The notes: generated by a model from the letters alone, not told the origin. 64,000 nucleotides of DNA from an uncultured Eggerthellaceae bacterium (GCA_910588985.1 CAJURO010000008.1:15020-79019); one strand, 5' to 3'; positions 8,745 to 16,736 are shown, counted from the first letter of the stretch. Program-made: numbers and translations.

Positions 8745-8999
8745 TCAGACCAGGCTCACGCTTACGCCGCCCGCTTGCTCTGCGTCCTCTTCGATGGCAT
8801 CTTTCGCTTCATCGAGCATCGCACGCACATCGTCGAGCATCGCTTGAGCCTCATGAAGCTTTCGGGATACATTCTCAAAACCTGCATCCTCCACGGTATG
8901 AGCCAGATTATGCGTCCATCTGCGCTCAAGCTTGATATGATCGTCGATCTGCTCGATCATGAGCTCGAGCTGTCCTGTATTGACACCGTTGCTGCACAT
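8745..8999 (-). CDS. Small helical protein upstream of nikR, function unknown
   Basis: A predicted protein of 84 residues that is almost entirely amphipathic helix (QLELMIEQIDDHIKLERR; KLHEAQAMLDDVRAMLDEAK) with an acidic C-terminal part, suggesting a coiled coil. The start is ATG 8999 with AGGAGG four bases upstream; an upstream in-frame ATG lacks a site. It ends only 4 bp before nikR and is the first gene of the nikR-hypE set. I do not recognise the family; a nickel or hydrogenase accessory role is inferred from position only. Confidence 0.75.
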   Translation of the reverse strand: MCSNGVNTGQLELMIEQIDDHIKLERRWTHNLAHTVEDAGFENVSRKLHEAQAMLDDVRAMLDEAKDAIEEDAEQAGGVSVSLV

Positions 9000-9029
9000 A
9001 TCTCCTCCTTGAAGGTTGGTTGGTATACA

Positions 9030-9046
9030 CTGCAATCACGATGCAG
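9030..9046. promoter_or_regulatory. Short palindrome in a divergent promoter region
   Basis: CTGCA-N7-TGCAG lies in the 93-bp gap between the divergent nikR-set leader gene and the plus-strand gene at 9093. It is a candidate operator, perhaps for NikR. It does not resemble the known E. coli NikR site, so the link is only positional. Confidence 0.3.
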
Positions 9047-9092
9047 CTCATCCATGATCTGCACGATGCGAAAGAACAGTGTGAAGAACCAA

Positions 9093-9572
9093 ATGGATAG
9101 TAACATCTTTGAATTCAATGCAGCAAGCGTGATGACGCATTATGCCGATTTTATAGACGGAAGCACAAATAGCATTGCCCTTGTGCTGTCAACAAGCGAC
9201 CTCGTGCCAGAAGCGAAGCGCGCGCTCGCCCTTTCCTGCGCTCAACTCGGATATGGCACCGATGCTTGTTGCTGGGCAACGGTCGTTCGTGAAAACGGGT
9301 CAGAGGCCGAAGCAACGCCAAAAGCGCTTGCCGCAATCGACGTGAAGCAGATCGTCGAAGGGATGGATCCTGCGGCTATCATCGCTGCCGATGCCACTAC
9401 GGTCGCGCTTCTTGGTGAAGCGTATGCGTGCGATATCCCGCTTGATGCTCATACACGCATCCTTGGGCGCGAGGTCACTGCTTTTGCTGACTTCGCAGGC
9501 ATGTTGGGCGAGGAGCGCGAAAAGCAGCGTGCATGGGCATTGCTCAAGAAGATGAGCCGTTCGCACGCCTGA
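9093..9572 (+). CDS. Conserved-looking hypothetical protein
   Basis: A predicted 159-residue soluble protein with an Ala-rich alpha/beta composition (IALVLSTSDLVPEAKRALALS; LAAIDVKQIVEGMDPAAIIAAD). I cannot assign a family. The start is uncertain: ATG 9093 or the in-frame ATG at 9066; neither has a strong ribosome site. The middle of the protein reads like a Rossmann-type strand-helix pattern but without a recognisable loop motif. A terminator follows and copy B of the palindrome lies just beyond it. Confidence 0.7.
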   Translation: MDSNIFEFNAASVMTHYADFIDGSTNSIALVLSTSDLVPEAKRALALSCAQLGYGTDACCWATVVRENGSEAEATPKALAAIDVKQIVEGMDPAAIIAADATTVALLGEAYACDIPLDAHTRILGREVTAFADFAGMLGEEREKQRAWALLKKMSRSHA

Positions 9573-9597
9573 TCTTGCTCTCTTATCCTGCGAAAGG

Positions 9598-9617
9598 AGC
9601 GCACGAGGCGCTTTTTT
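9598..9617 (+). terminator. Terminator after the 9093-9572 gene
   Basis: Short GC stem AGCGC / GCGCT with a 5-base loop, followed by a T run (9612-9617). Confidence 0.7.
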
Positions 9618-9619
9618 AG

Positions 9620-9793
9620 AGAGGCTCTGGTAACCCAGATTAAATGTACAGTGGGTTGCCCTATGACGAATGAAAGTCTCGCCGCGTCGCCGCTTCGAGC
9701 CAAGGTCTCTCAGCTCCTTTGGCTTACCTCGCTTTCATCATCATATGGCATCCTTCAAGCGCAATATATTCAGCTTGGGTTACCAGAGCCTCT
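9620..9793. repeat. Interspersed nested palindrome, copy B (reference copy)
   Basis: Most complete copy, 174 bp. Its ends are an 18-bp perfect terminal inverted repeat, AGAGGCTCTGGTAACCCA at 9620-9637 and its complement at 9776-9793. An inner stem joins GAATGAAAG on the left to CTTTCATCATC on the right, around a loop beginning TCTCGCCGCG and ending GGCTTACCTCG. It lies between convergent genes. The last two bases of its right end form part of the argH stop codon (9792-9794). No transposase is encoded, and flanking target duplications are not evident. Confidence 0.9.
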
Positions 9794-11183
9794 ATATAAG
9801 TACGCCTTCGTCCGCCTTGAGTCGCGCCTTCACCTCATCTAGCTGCACGCGCACTGCCTCTGAGGCCGTTCCACCATACGATGTCCTTGCTTCCACGATG
9901 CCTTCGATGGAAAGGGCATCGGCAATGTCATCCTCGAATAGGTCGCATTCCTGCTTGAGATCTGCAAGGTCGAGATCATCGAGCATGCAGCCGCGCTTTT
10001 CGCACGTGAGCACAAGGTGTCCTACGATCTCATGGGCCTTCCTGAACGGAACGCCACGCTTTGCCAGGTAGTCGGCCACGTCCGTTGCCGCAAGGTGCCC
10101 TTTATCGCATGCCGCACGCATCGCATCAGAATTCACCTGCATCTCGGAGAGCATCCCAGCCATGCATCGGTAGCTCTGCTCAAGCGTCAGGACAGCATCG
10201 ATGGTACCGTTCTTGTCCTCCTGCATATCCTTGTTATAGGCAAGGGGCAAGCCCTTCATCGTCATGAGCAGCCCCATGAGATCGCCCACGACGCGACCCG
10301 TCTTGCCTCGAATAAGCTCGGCAAAGTCTGGGTTCTTCTTCTGCGGCATGATCGAAGAGCCTGTTGAGTACGAATCCGAGAGCGTGATGTAGCCAAACTC
10401 GGAAGTCGACCAGATGATGAACTCTTCGCAAAGACGCGAAAGATGCATGCACGACACGCTTGCCGCATACATGAGGTCGAGCAGGAAATCACGATCCGAG
10501 ACCGCATCAAGCGAATTCGGGATGGGATGGTCGAACCCGAGGAGATCAGCTGTCTGGAAGCGATCGGTCCCATATGTCGTGCCTCCAAGCGCAGCAGCCC
10601 CCAGCGGGCACGCATCAGCCGCATCACGTGCCGCTACCAACCGAGTGAAGTCACGCGTGAACATCCACGCGTACGCAAGCAGATGATGAGAAAGCAGCAC
10701 TGGTTGCGCATGCTGCATATGAGTGACCCCCGGCAGTATGACCGTGCTATAACGCTCGGCAAGGTCAACGAGCACCTGACGAAGCTTCACGTTCGCATAC
10801 ATAAGGTTCATCGCGCTCTTCTTCGCGAAGAGGCGTGTGTCGGTAGCTACTTGGTCATTGCGACTACGAGCCGTATGCAAGCGAGCACCCGCGCTTCCGA
10901 TGCGTTCAGTGAGCGCGCGCTCGATCGAGAGATGGATATCCTCGTCGTTGATGTCGAACGTGAACTTGCCTGCCTTGATCTCTCCTCGAATGTCCTCAAG
11001 GCCTGCCTTGATCTGGCTGGCATCCTCTTCGGTTATGATGCCGCATGTAGCCAGCATCGTCGCATGAGCGATGGAGCCATCGATATCCTCCTCGAAGAGC
11101 TGCTTGTCAACAGGCAACGATGCCCCGAACGCCGTTGTGAACGCATCCGTTCTCTCTTCGAATCTGCCAGACCAAAGGGCCAT
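9792..11183 (-). CDS. argH: Argininosuccinate lyase
   Basis: Last step of arginine biosynthesis: cleaves argininosuccinate to arginine and fumarate. The 463-residue protein has the fumarase/lyase signature GSSIMPQKKNPD and the N-terminal WSGRFEE motif. The start is ATG 11183 with AGGAG eight bases upstream; an in-frame GTG at 11192 overlaps that site. It lies 16 bp after argG and is surely co-transcribed. Its stop codon overlaps the terminal repeat of palindrome copy B, so that element abuts the gene without visible loss. Confidence 0.97.
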   Translation of the reverse strand: MALWSGRFEERTDAFTTAFGASLPVDKQLFEEDIDGSIAHATMLATCGIITEEDASQIKAGLEDIRGEIKAGKFTFDINDEDIHLSIERALTERIGSAGARLHTARSRNDQVATDTRLFAKKSAMNLMYANVKLRQVLVDLAERYSTVILPGVTHMQHAQPVLLSHHLLAYAWMFTRDFTRLVAARDAADACPLGAAALGGTTYGTDRFQTADLLGFDHPIPNSLDAVSDRDFLLDLMYAASVSCMHLSRLCEEFIIWSTSEFGYITLSDSYSTGSSIMPQKKNPDFAELIRGKTGRVVGDLMGLLMTMKGLPLAYNKDMQEDKNGTIDAVLTLEQSYRCMAGMLSEMQVNSDAMRAACDKGHLAATDVADYLAKRGVPFRKAHEIVGHLVLTCEKRGCMLDDLDLADLKQECDLFEDDIADALSIEGIVEARTSYGGTASEAVRVQLDEVKARLKADEGVLI

Positions 11184-11199
11184 GTGCTTCACTCCTGCC

Positions 11200-12675
11200 T
11201 TACGCCAACGTTTCGAGCTCTACCGCGTCAGCCATGTTGATGACATGCGGATGCGCGATACTATCCTCATCGACGAGCTGACACTTCGAAGAGATGCCCC
11301 CTGGAACGAATTCGCCCGTCATCTTCGCAGAAGGAATGCCGCCCTCTGATGATGAATCATCGTTATCAGCGAATTGGCACTTCGTCTCCTTAACTGCTGC
11401 GAACGAATCCATCTTAGCACCCATGGCAAGCCTATTCGCTGCCCACACCTTGCAAGACAGCGAATGCAGCTCGATGAAGCCCTTTGCCGCATTGTGGTCG
11501 AACTGGTCGCTCGCATCATAGGTGGCGAGCCCGAAATCATAGAGCGAGTAATCTGAGGTCCGCCCTACTGCCACGCAGCTGCCCTTGTAGAACTTCAGCT
11601 TCACACTGCCTGTGACGCACTGCTGAGTGCTCGCCAAGAATGCATCCAGGGCATCTTTAAGCGGGCTGAACCAAAGCCCGTTGTATACGCTATCCGCCCA
11701 CGTCTGCTCGATGCCGAGCTTGTAGTGGAGCACGCCGCGCTCGAGGCACAGATCCTCAAGCGCCTTATGGGCGCAGATGAGGGCAAGCGCGCCCGGGGCC
11801 TCGTAGCACTCGCGGCTCTTCACGCCGACGAGCCTGTTCTCCACCATATCGATACGGCCATAGCCGTTGCTGCCTGCGATAGTGTTCATCGCATAGACGA
11901 TATCGAGGAAGCTCATCTTGACACCATTCAACCCGCAAGGGATGCCATGCTCGAAAGCAACATCGACATAGGTCGGCTCGTCAGGAGCGTCCTGCGGATC
12001 GACTGTCATCGTCCAGATATCTGATGGTGGCTCGATTGCTGGGTCCTCCAGCACGCCGCACTCTATTGCACGCCCCCAGAAATTATCGTCGATCGAATAG
12101 GGCTTTGCCGTCGTTGCCTCGACGGGAACATCATGAGCTGCAGCCCATGCGATCTCGTCAGCCCGACAACCAAGGTCCCACTCACGCACAGGCGCGAGGA
12201 TCTCAAGCTCAGGGTCGAGCATGAGCACCGAGGACTCGAACCGAACCTGATCGTTGCCCTTGCCTGTGCAGCCATGAGCGATGTACTTCGCGCCATACTT
12301 ATGCGCTGCATCCACAAGATGCTTGCAGATGAGCGGCCGAGAAAGCGCGCTCACGAGCGGATACTTGTTCTCATACATCGCGTTCGCCGCGATAGCCTTG
12401 CTCAGGTACTCCTCAGCGAACACCTCACGCATGTCAACGACAAGGCAATCGATGGCACCCGTCGCAAGCGCCTTCGCCTTGATCTTCTCAAGGCCGTCAT
12501 GCTCTTGTCCTACATCGCCCACGACTGCAACGACATCAACGCCGTAGTTCTCCTGCAACCATTTGATGCAGACCGACGTATCCAAGCCGCCCGAGTATGC
12601 AAGGACCGCGATATCCTTCTGCGGCTTCGTCTCTGCGCTCATGCTTGATTTGTTCTCCATCGTCTTGCTTTCCAT
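11200..12675 (-). CDS. argG: Argininosuccinate synthase with a C-terminal extension
   Basis: Joins citrulline and aspartate with ATP to make argininosuccinate. The P-loop-like motif is AYSGGLDTS, with later motifs GCTGKGNDQVRFE and YGRIDMVENRLVGVKSRE. The start is ATG 12675 (MESKTMENK) with GGGGAG four bases before it, giving 491 residues. The family core ends near KVWAANR. A further ~75 residues follow, containing two similar segments (KCQFADND and KCQLVDED), which makes it much longer than the usual ~400-450. It is preceded by an Arg-rich leader and terminator. Confidence 0.95.
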   Translation of the reverse strand: MESKTMENKSSMSAETKPQKDIAVLAYSGGLDTSVCIKWLQENYGVDVVAVVGDVGQEHDGLEKIKAKALATGAIDCLVVDMREVFAEEYLSKAIAANAMYENKYPLVSALSRPLICKHLVDAAHKYGAKYIAHGCTGKGNDQVRFESSVLMLDPELEILAPVREWDLGCRADEIAWAAAHDVPVEATTAKPYSIDDNFWGRAIECGVLEDPAIEPPSDIWTMTVDPQDAPDEPTYVDVAFEHGIPCGLNGVKMSFLDIVYAMNTIAGSNGYGRIDMVENRLVGVKSRECYEAPGALALICAHKALEDLCLERGVLHYKLGIEQTWADSVYNGLWFSPLKDALDAFLASTQQCVTGSVKLKFYKGSCVAVGRTSDYSLYDFGLATYDASDQFDHNAAKGFIELHSLSCKVWAANRLAMGAKMDSFAAVKETKCQFADNDDSSSEGGIPSAKMTGEFVPGGISSKCQLVDEDSIAHPHVINMADAVELETLA

Positions 12676-12736
12676 GATTCTCCCCTTCATCGATCTGCTC
12701 ATGAGATTCGTCATACTGTCGCCTGGCTCTAGGCAT

Positions 12737-12761
12737 AAAAAATGGAGCTTGCGGGCTCCAT
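12737..12761 (-). terminator. Terminator hairpin in the argG leader
   Basis: Read on the minus strand: ATGGAGC, a 6-base loop, GCTCCAT, then six T. It lies about 60 bp before the argG start and 36 bp after the leader-peptide stop. It is more than 330 bp downstream of the phosphohexomutase stop, so it more likely serves as an attenuator of argG than as that gene's terminator. Confidence 0.75.
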
Positions 12762-12763
12762 GT

Positions 12764-12820
12764 ATCCGTCTACGACTGTGAAAAGATGATACGAATTCAG
12801 GCACGACGTCGCAGACGGAT
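12764..12820 (-). promoter_or_regulatory. Leader pairing segments of a candidate arginine attenuator
   Basis: On the transcript, ATCCGTCTGCGAC (12820-12808, inside the Arg codons of the leader peptide) can pair over 13 bases, one of them G-U, with GTCGTAGACGGAT (12776-12764), which directly precedes the terminator hairpin. This is the expected layout of a ribosome-sensed attenuator. I did not find an unambiguous antiterminator pairing; GGGCTTC in the leader could pair with GGAGCCC of the terminator stem. Confidence 0.5.
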
Positions 12821-12910
12821 GATACGTCGGCGTCGGTCGGCTACGAGAGAGAAAGAGGCGAAGCCCTCAACAGGGTTGTTTGCAAGATATGTCAGCTTTG
12901 CAGCGCTCAT
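12797..12910 (-). CDS. Arg-rich leader peptide upstream of argG
   Basis: A predicted peptide of 37 residues starting MSAAKLTYLANN and ending ADRRRRIIRLRRRA, with eight Arg codons (CGA, CGC and CGT) in the last 13 residues. The stop is 36 bases before the terminator hairpin of the argG leader. The start at 12910 has only a weak site (GAAGAG, about 8 bases away), and an in-frame GTG 18 bases further upstream is possible. The reading frame, Arg run, pairing segments and terminator together suggest translation-coupled attenuation of argGH by arginyl-tRNA supply. Confidence 0.6.
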   Translation of the reverse strand: MSAAKLTYLANNPVEGFASFSLVADRRRRIIRLRRRA

Positions 12911-13018
12911 ATCGATGACTCTTCGCACTCCTTCAAATGAACGTTTCACTTCACGTGTTGAAAGACTGTAACACAAAACGAGAGAATATGAAGAAAAATA
13001 TCCGTAATGTACATCAAT

Positions 13019-13041
13019 GGGGAAGGCCAACGACCTTCCCC
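13019..13041 (-). terminator. Hairpin after the phosphohexomutase gene
   Basis: GGGGAAGG / CCTTCCCC with a 7-base loop, 56 bp beyond the stop codon. There is no adjacent T run on the minus strand, so it may be a 3'-end stabiliser rather than an intrinsic terminator. The remaining gap to the argG leader holds no gene. Confidence 0.45.
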
Positions 13042-13096
13042 CTTCATACAGCATCCCGTCATGCAACCATGTTGGCCGATCGGCCCAAAGGCTACC

Positions 13097-14608
13097 TTAG
13101 GCAGTGACAACGCCCTCCGCCCAGTCGAGCAGCGCATTCACCTCATCGGTTGTCTCAGCTTCGGCATAGATGCGAATAAGCGGCTCTGTGCCAGAGGGAC
13201 GCATCATCACCCATGCATCGCCTGCGAGCAGCATCTTCACGCCATCGCGGCGATCGATGCCAACGACCTCGATACCGTTGACCTCGGTCGGCTCGAATGT
13301 CGGTACGATAGTTGAGCGGAAATTCTCCATCTGCTCATCGCTTACCGATAATCCTCTGCGCGCGAATTCAAGGTGACCCAGGTCATCGAGCATCTCCTCT
13401 ACGAGCGTGCCGAGATCCTTGCCCGTCTGCGCCATCATCTCCGTAAGCAGAAGCGCCATGAGAAGGCCGTCGCGCTCACGCACATGGCCAGGAAGCCCTA
13501 TGCCGCCAGACTCTTCGCCACCCACCATGACGCCACCGCGCTCCATCTCTCCATAGATCCATTTGAAGCCAACCGGCGTCGAGATGTATTCCAGATCGAG
13601 CTTGCGGCAAAGACGCTCGAGCAGCGCTGAAGCAGTGACGGTAGAGACGACCTTGCCATGCTCTCCGCGGTCGACCATATGCTGCGTAACGAGCGCGATG
13701 ATCCTGTGCGGATTGACGAAATTGCCATAACGGTCACCCGCGCCGATGCGATCCGCATCGCCATCGTTGATGAAAAGCGCGTCGAAGCCAAGTTCGCGCA
13801 CCTTCGCAAGGCCGCGATCGACCCAAGGCGGAATGGGCTCTGGATGCAGGCCGTCGAACGTGGGATCCTCGGCGTTGTTGACCTCAACGACCTCCACTCC
13901 CATGCTTCGCAAAAGATCAGCCAAGTATGCACGACCAGCGCCATAGAGAGGATCGACCACCACGCGCAATCCTGCAGCAGAGATCGCCTCGACATCAACC
14001 AGCTGAGCAAGCGCCTCAAGATAGGGTGTCATGAGGTCAGCCACCACGATCGGCTTCGCCTCTGCACGCTCAACATCAACAACCTCCAAGAGCGTTGCAT
14101 CATTCGCCTCCGCTTCGAGAATGTCATCAACAGTGAGGCGCTTGAGGGCTTCGATAGCAGGATCGCCCGCCGTTGGGCTCTCCATTGCCGTTTCGACCAG
14201 ATCGGTGAACTCCTTCGGGCTTGCACCGCCATCAGCCATGCGGAGCTTGATGCCAAGATATTCAGCCGGATTGTGCGAACTGGTCAACATGATGCCGCCA
14301 ACGGCATCATCGTCATGCGCAACTGACCAGCAAAGCGTCGGAGTGGGGCAATAATCCTGCGTAAGCACAACGCTGAATCCATACGATGCGGCCACCTGCG
14401 CTGCAAGCATGGCGTACTCATGTGCATTCTGACGACAGTCGTGACCCACGTAGATGATGCCAGGATCGATCTCTGTGCGACCCGCTTCAAGTGCTGCTGC
14501 CTTGTACACGCGTGCAGCAGCATCTACCACCCGTACGACATTCTCACATGTGAAATCCTCGCCGATGATCGCACGCCATCCGTCTGTTCCGAAGTGAATG
14601 TCAGCCAC
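13097..14608 (-). CDS. Phosphoglucomutase/phosphomannomutase family enzyme
   Basis: Alpha-D-phosphohexomutase of 503 residues, interconverting hexose 1- and 6-phosphates through a phosphoserine. All four family motifs are visible: TSSHNP (phosphoserine loop), DGDADR (metal), GEESGG (sugar specificity) and RPSGTEPLIRIY (phosphate). The start is the GTG at 14608 with AAGGAG five bases upstream, giving MADIHFGTDGWRA. Substrate (glucose, mannose or glucosamine phosphate) cannot be fixed from motifs. A galE gene lies divergently about 400 bp away, so a role in nucleotide-sugar supply is likely. Confidence 0.93.
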   Translation of the reverse strand: MADIHFGTDGWRAIIGEDFTCENVVRVVDAAARVYKAAALEAGRTEIDPGIIYVGHDCRQNAHEYAMLAAQVAASYGFSVVLTQDYCPTPTLCWSVAHDDDAVGGIMLTSSHNPAEYLGIKLRMADGGASPKEFTDLVETAMESPTAGDPAIEALKRLTVDDILEAEANDATLLEVVDVERAEAKPIVVADLMTPYLEALAQLVDVEAISAAGLRVVVDPLYGAGRAYLADLLRSMGVEVVEVNNAEDPTFDGLHPEPIPPWVDRGLAKVRELGFDALFINDGDADRIGAGDRYGNFVNPHRIIALVTQHMVDRGEHGKVVSTVTASALLERLCRKLDLEYISTPVGFKWIYGEMERGGVMVGGEESGGIGLPGHVRERDGLLMALLLTEMMAQTGKDLGTLVEEMLDDLGHLEFARRGLSVSDEQMENFRSTIVPTFEPTEVNGIEVVGIDRRDGVKMLLAGDAWVMMRPSGTEPLIRIYAEAETTDEVNALLDWAEGVVTA

Positions 14609-14720
14609 AGCTTCTCCTTTGCATCTTCCTCAAGACTAGCTTCTCCCATAGTACCTTAATCAAGAGTATGCAGGAATTGTGAAGATATGCGAATAACAGC
14701 GTATACGCATGACCCATCTC
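14609..14720. other. Upstream part of the phosphohexomutase-galE gap
   Basis: Non-coding. The 398-bp gap 14609-15006 holds the phosphohexomutase ribosome site and upstream region, then the small RNA with its promoter and terminator (14721-14892). The last 114 bp before galE contain no clear additional signal. Confidence 0.5.
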
Positions 14721-14749
14721 TTGCATTCTCTAAATAGTTAACCTACACT
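14721..14749 (+). promoter_or_regulatory. Promoter of the C-rich-loop small RNA
   Basis: TTGCAT (14721-14726), a 17-base spacer, and TACACT (14744-14749). The expected start, about 14756-14757, coincides with the first base of hairpin 1 of the RNA. Confidence 0.65.
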
Positions 14750-14756
14750 AACTTTC

Positions 14757-14892
14757 ATCGGATCCACCTCCCCCTCAAAAGGTCGATCCGATACCTCCTC
14801 TCTTTTTGCAAAATCGGAGCAGGAACCCTCCTCGTCTTTAGTTTCTTGCTCCAAACAAATCAGCCTCGGTGATACCGAGGCTGATTTGTTTT
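14757..14892 (+). ncRNA. Probable small RNA with two C-rich hairpin loops
   Basis: About 136 nt. Hairpin 1 pairs ATCGGATC (14757-14764) with GATCCGAT (14785-14792), plus an inner ACCT/AGGT stem, leaving the loop CCCCCTCAAA. A linker carries ACCTCCTC. Hairpin 2 is a 10-bp stem (14816-14825 with 14843-14852, one G-U) whose loop begins CCCTCCTCG. An 18-bp terminator stem follows without a gap. Three exposed CCUCC-like stretches could pair with Shine-Dalgarno sequences. The architecture resembles the actinobacterial 6C RNA, but the loops are not two plain runs of six C, so that name is only a suggestion. Confidence 0.7.
14853..14892 (+). terminator. Strong intrinsic terminator of the small RNA
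   Basis: Perfect 18-bp stem AAACAAATCAGCCTCGGT with its complement, a 3-base loop (GAT), and ending in TTGTTTT. The A-rich left arm means it may also terminate minus-strand transcription. Confidence 0.92.
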
Positions 14893-15006
14893 ACTATGTA
14901 TGTGAAGGAGCAGTTCAATCGTCATCTTCGGCACCCTCAAAATGACGTTTGAACCATCCCTGTCATACCATGACCTATCCATCTGAGAGCACGTAAGGCG
15001 GCGCAC

Positions 15007-16077
15007 ATGTCGAACGCATCTCTTGCAAAAGCCCCCCAAGAAACCACCGTCCTCGTCACGGGAGGAGCAGGCTTTATCGGAAGCCATACAGTGGTCGAGC
15101 TCCTCGAGCGTGGCTACAACGTGGTCGTTCTCGACGATTTCAGCAACTCAAGCCCCAAGGCGCTCGACCGTGTACGCGAGATCTGCTCGCTTGATGCCAC
15201 CGATCCACAGCTTTCTCTTATCGAAGGATCGATCCTCGATCGCGACACGGTGGAGGAGGCCTTCACCCGCTTCAACATCGACACCATCATCCACTTCGCT
15301 GGATTCAAAGCTGTCGGCGAAAGCGTCGAGAAGCCTCTCGAATACTACTGGAACAACATTGCTGGCACGCTTGTGCTAGCGAATGTGGCACGTGCTCACG
15401 GATGCAAGAACATCGTCTTCTCCTCAAGCGCTACCGTTTACGGCGAAACAGGCAAGGTTCCTTTTGAGGAAACAGATAAGAGGGAGTCTCCCACCAATCC
15501 TTACGGTCAGACCAAGGCCATGCTCGAGCAGATCCTCACCGACCTGTATGTGAGCGATGATGAATGGAACGTCGTTCTGCTGCGCTACTTCAATCCGATC
15601 GGCGCGCATCCGTCAGGCCTCATCGGAGAAGATCCTCAGGGCATCCCGAACAACCTCCTGCCCTATGTGGCACAGGTGGCCATCGGCACGCTCGACGAGG
15701 TGGGCGTGTTCGGTGATGACTACCCCACTCAGGACGGAACAGGTGTGCGCGACTACATTCATGTTGTGGACCTTGCACGTGGACATGTTGCTGCGCTTGA
15801 ATGGATGGCGGCGCATCCAAGCGGCGTAGAGATCTTCAACCTTGGAACAGGACGCGGATCGAGCGTGCTCGATGTCATCCATTCATTTGAGAAAGCCTGC
15901 GGGCATGCGGTTCCCTACAAGATCAAGCCGCGTCGTGCAGGTGACATAGCCGAATGCTTCGCTTCCTGCGACAAAGCGCGCGATGAGCTGGGATGGGTTG
16001 CTGAATACGACCTTGACCGCATGTGCGAGGATAGCTGGCGCTGGCAGTCTATGAATCCACACGGATACGACGATTAA
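15007..16077 (+). CDS. galE: UDP-glucose 4-epimerase
   Basis: Interconverts UDP-glucose and UDP-galactose with tightly bound NAD; 356 residues, cytoplasmic. The Rossmann loop TGGAGFIGSH is at residues 18-27. The catalytic set is SSSATVYG and the NPYGQTK Tyr/Lys pair, and RYFNPIGAHPSG follows as in GalE. The 12-residue N-terminal lead before the first strand is slightly long. It converges on the phosphatase gene with a 4-bp overlap of the 3' ends. Confidence 0.95.
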   Translation: MSNASLAKAPQETTVLVTGGAGFIGSHTVVELLERGYNVVVLDDFSNSSPKALDRVREICSLDATDPQLSLIEGSILDRDTVEEAFTRFNIDTIIHFAGFKAVGESVEKPLEYYWNNIAGTLVLANVARAHGCKNIVFSSSATVYGETGKVPFEETDKRESPTNPYGQTKAMLEQILTDLYVSDDEWNVVLLRYFNPIGAHPSGLIGEDPQGIPNNLLPYVAQVAIGTLDEVGVFGDDYPTQDGTGVRDYIHVVDLARGHVAALEWMAAHPSGVEIFNLGTGRGSSVLDVIHSFEKACGHAVPYKIKPRRAGDIAECFASCDKARDELGWVAEYDLDRMCEDSWRWQSMNPHGYDD

Positions 16078-16736
16078 GCAGGAGGGATCAACGCCAGGAT
16101 ATCTGAAGGCACTTCGACGAAGAGATCGGGTTCCGATTCTCCCTGGAAATCAGCTCGATCGTGATAGCCCCAAAGCGCTGCAACCGCATAGACACCTGCA
16201 TTACGTGCTGCCACTACATCAGTTGGCGAATCTCCAACATAGACCGAAGCCTCAGGCGTTGCTCCCAAATGAGCCATCGCAAGCTGGATCCCTTTAGGGT
16301 CGGGCTTGCGTGGAACAGAGGGACTTTCGCCAAACATGATATCCACCTGCCCAGGAAGGCACTTCGCCATGATGAGGTCGACTCCCGCCTGGAGCTTGTT
16401 GGACACCGCTCCGATCTTGCCACCGCGCAAGCGAATCTGCTCGAGCATCTCCTCGATCCCAGGAAATGGGTGCGTCTCATGATAGTAATCAGCGAAATAG
16501 CAGTTCCACAGAGCGATCGCCTGCTCTCTGACCTCATCGCTCGCGTCCTCGGGAAGCGCAAGATAGATCAAGCGACGCACGCCCGCGCCCACATAGCTCA
16601 AGATCTCGGGCGTGGTATGCGTCGGGCATCCAACTTCCTCAAGGATGCGATTCGTAAGAAGCGCAAGATCCTCGATCGTGTCAAGAAGGGTCCCATCCAG
16701 ATCGAAGATGAAGGTATCAAAGCTGCGTTCGCTCAT
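16074..16736 (-). CDS. gph: HAD-family phosphatase, phosphoglycolate-phosphatase-like
   Basis: Haloacid-dehalogenase hydrolase of 220 residues with a small helical cap. Motif I is FDLDGTLLDT (nucleophile Asp12, acid Asp14), motif II is the SNK segment (AVSNKLQAG), motif III is KPDP, and motif IV is YVGDSPTD. Cap type and length match phosphoglycolate phosphatases and PpaX-like enzymes; the exact substrate is not determinable. The 3' end overlaps galE by 4 bp on the opposite strand. Confidence 0.85.
   Translation of the reverse strand: MSERSFDTFIFDLDGTLLDTIEDLALLTNRILEEVGCPTHTTPEILSYVGAGVRRLIYLALPEDASDEVREQAIALWNCYFADYYHETHPFPGIEEMLEQIRLRGGKIGAVSNKLQAGVDLIMAKCLPGQVDIMFGESPSVPRKPDPKGIQLAMAHLGATPEASVYVGDSPTDVVAARNAGVYAVAALWGYHDRADFQGESEPDLFVEVPSDILALIPPA

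Noticed and set aside
12676..13096. T-box riboswitch ahead of argG
   Set aside because: No T-box consensus or stem I architecture was seen; the Arg-rich reading frame explains the region better.
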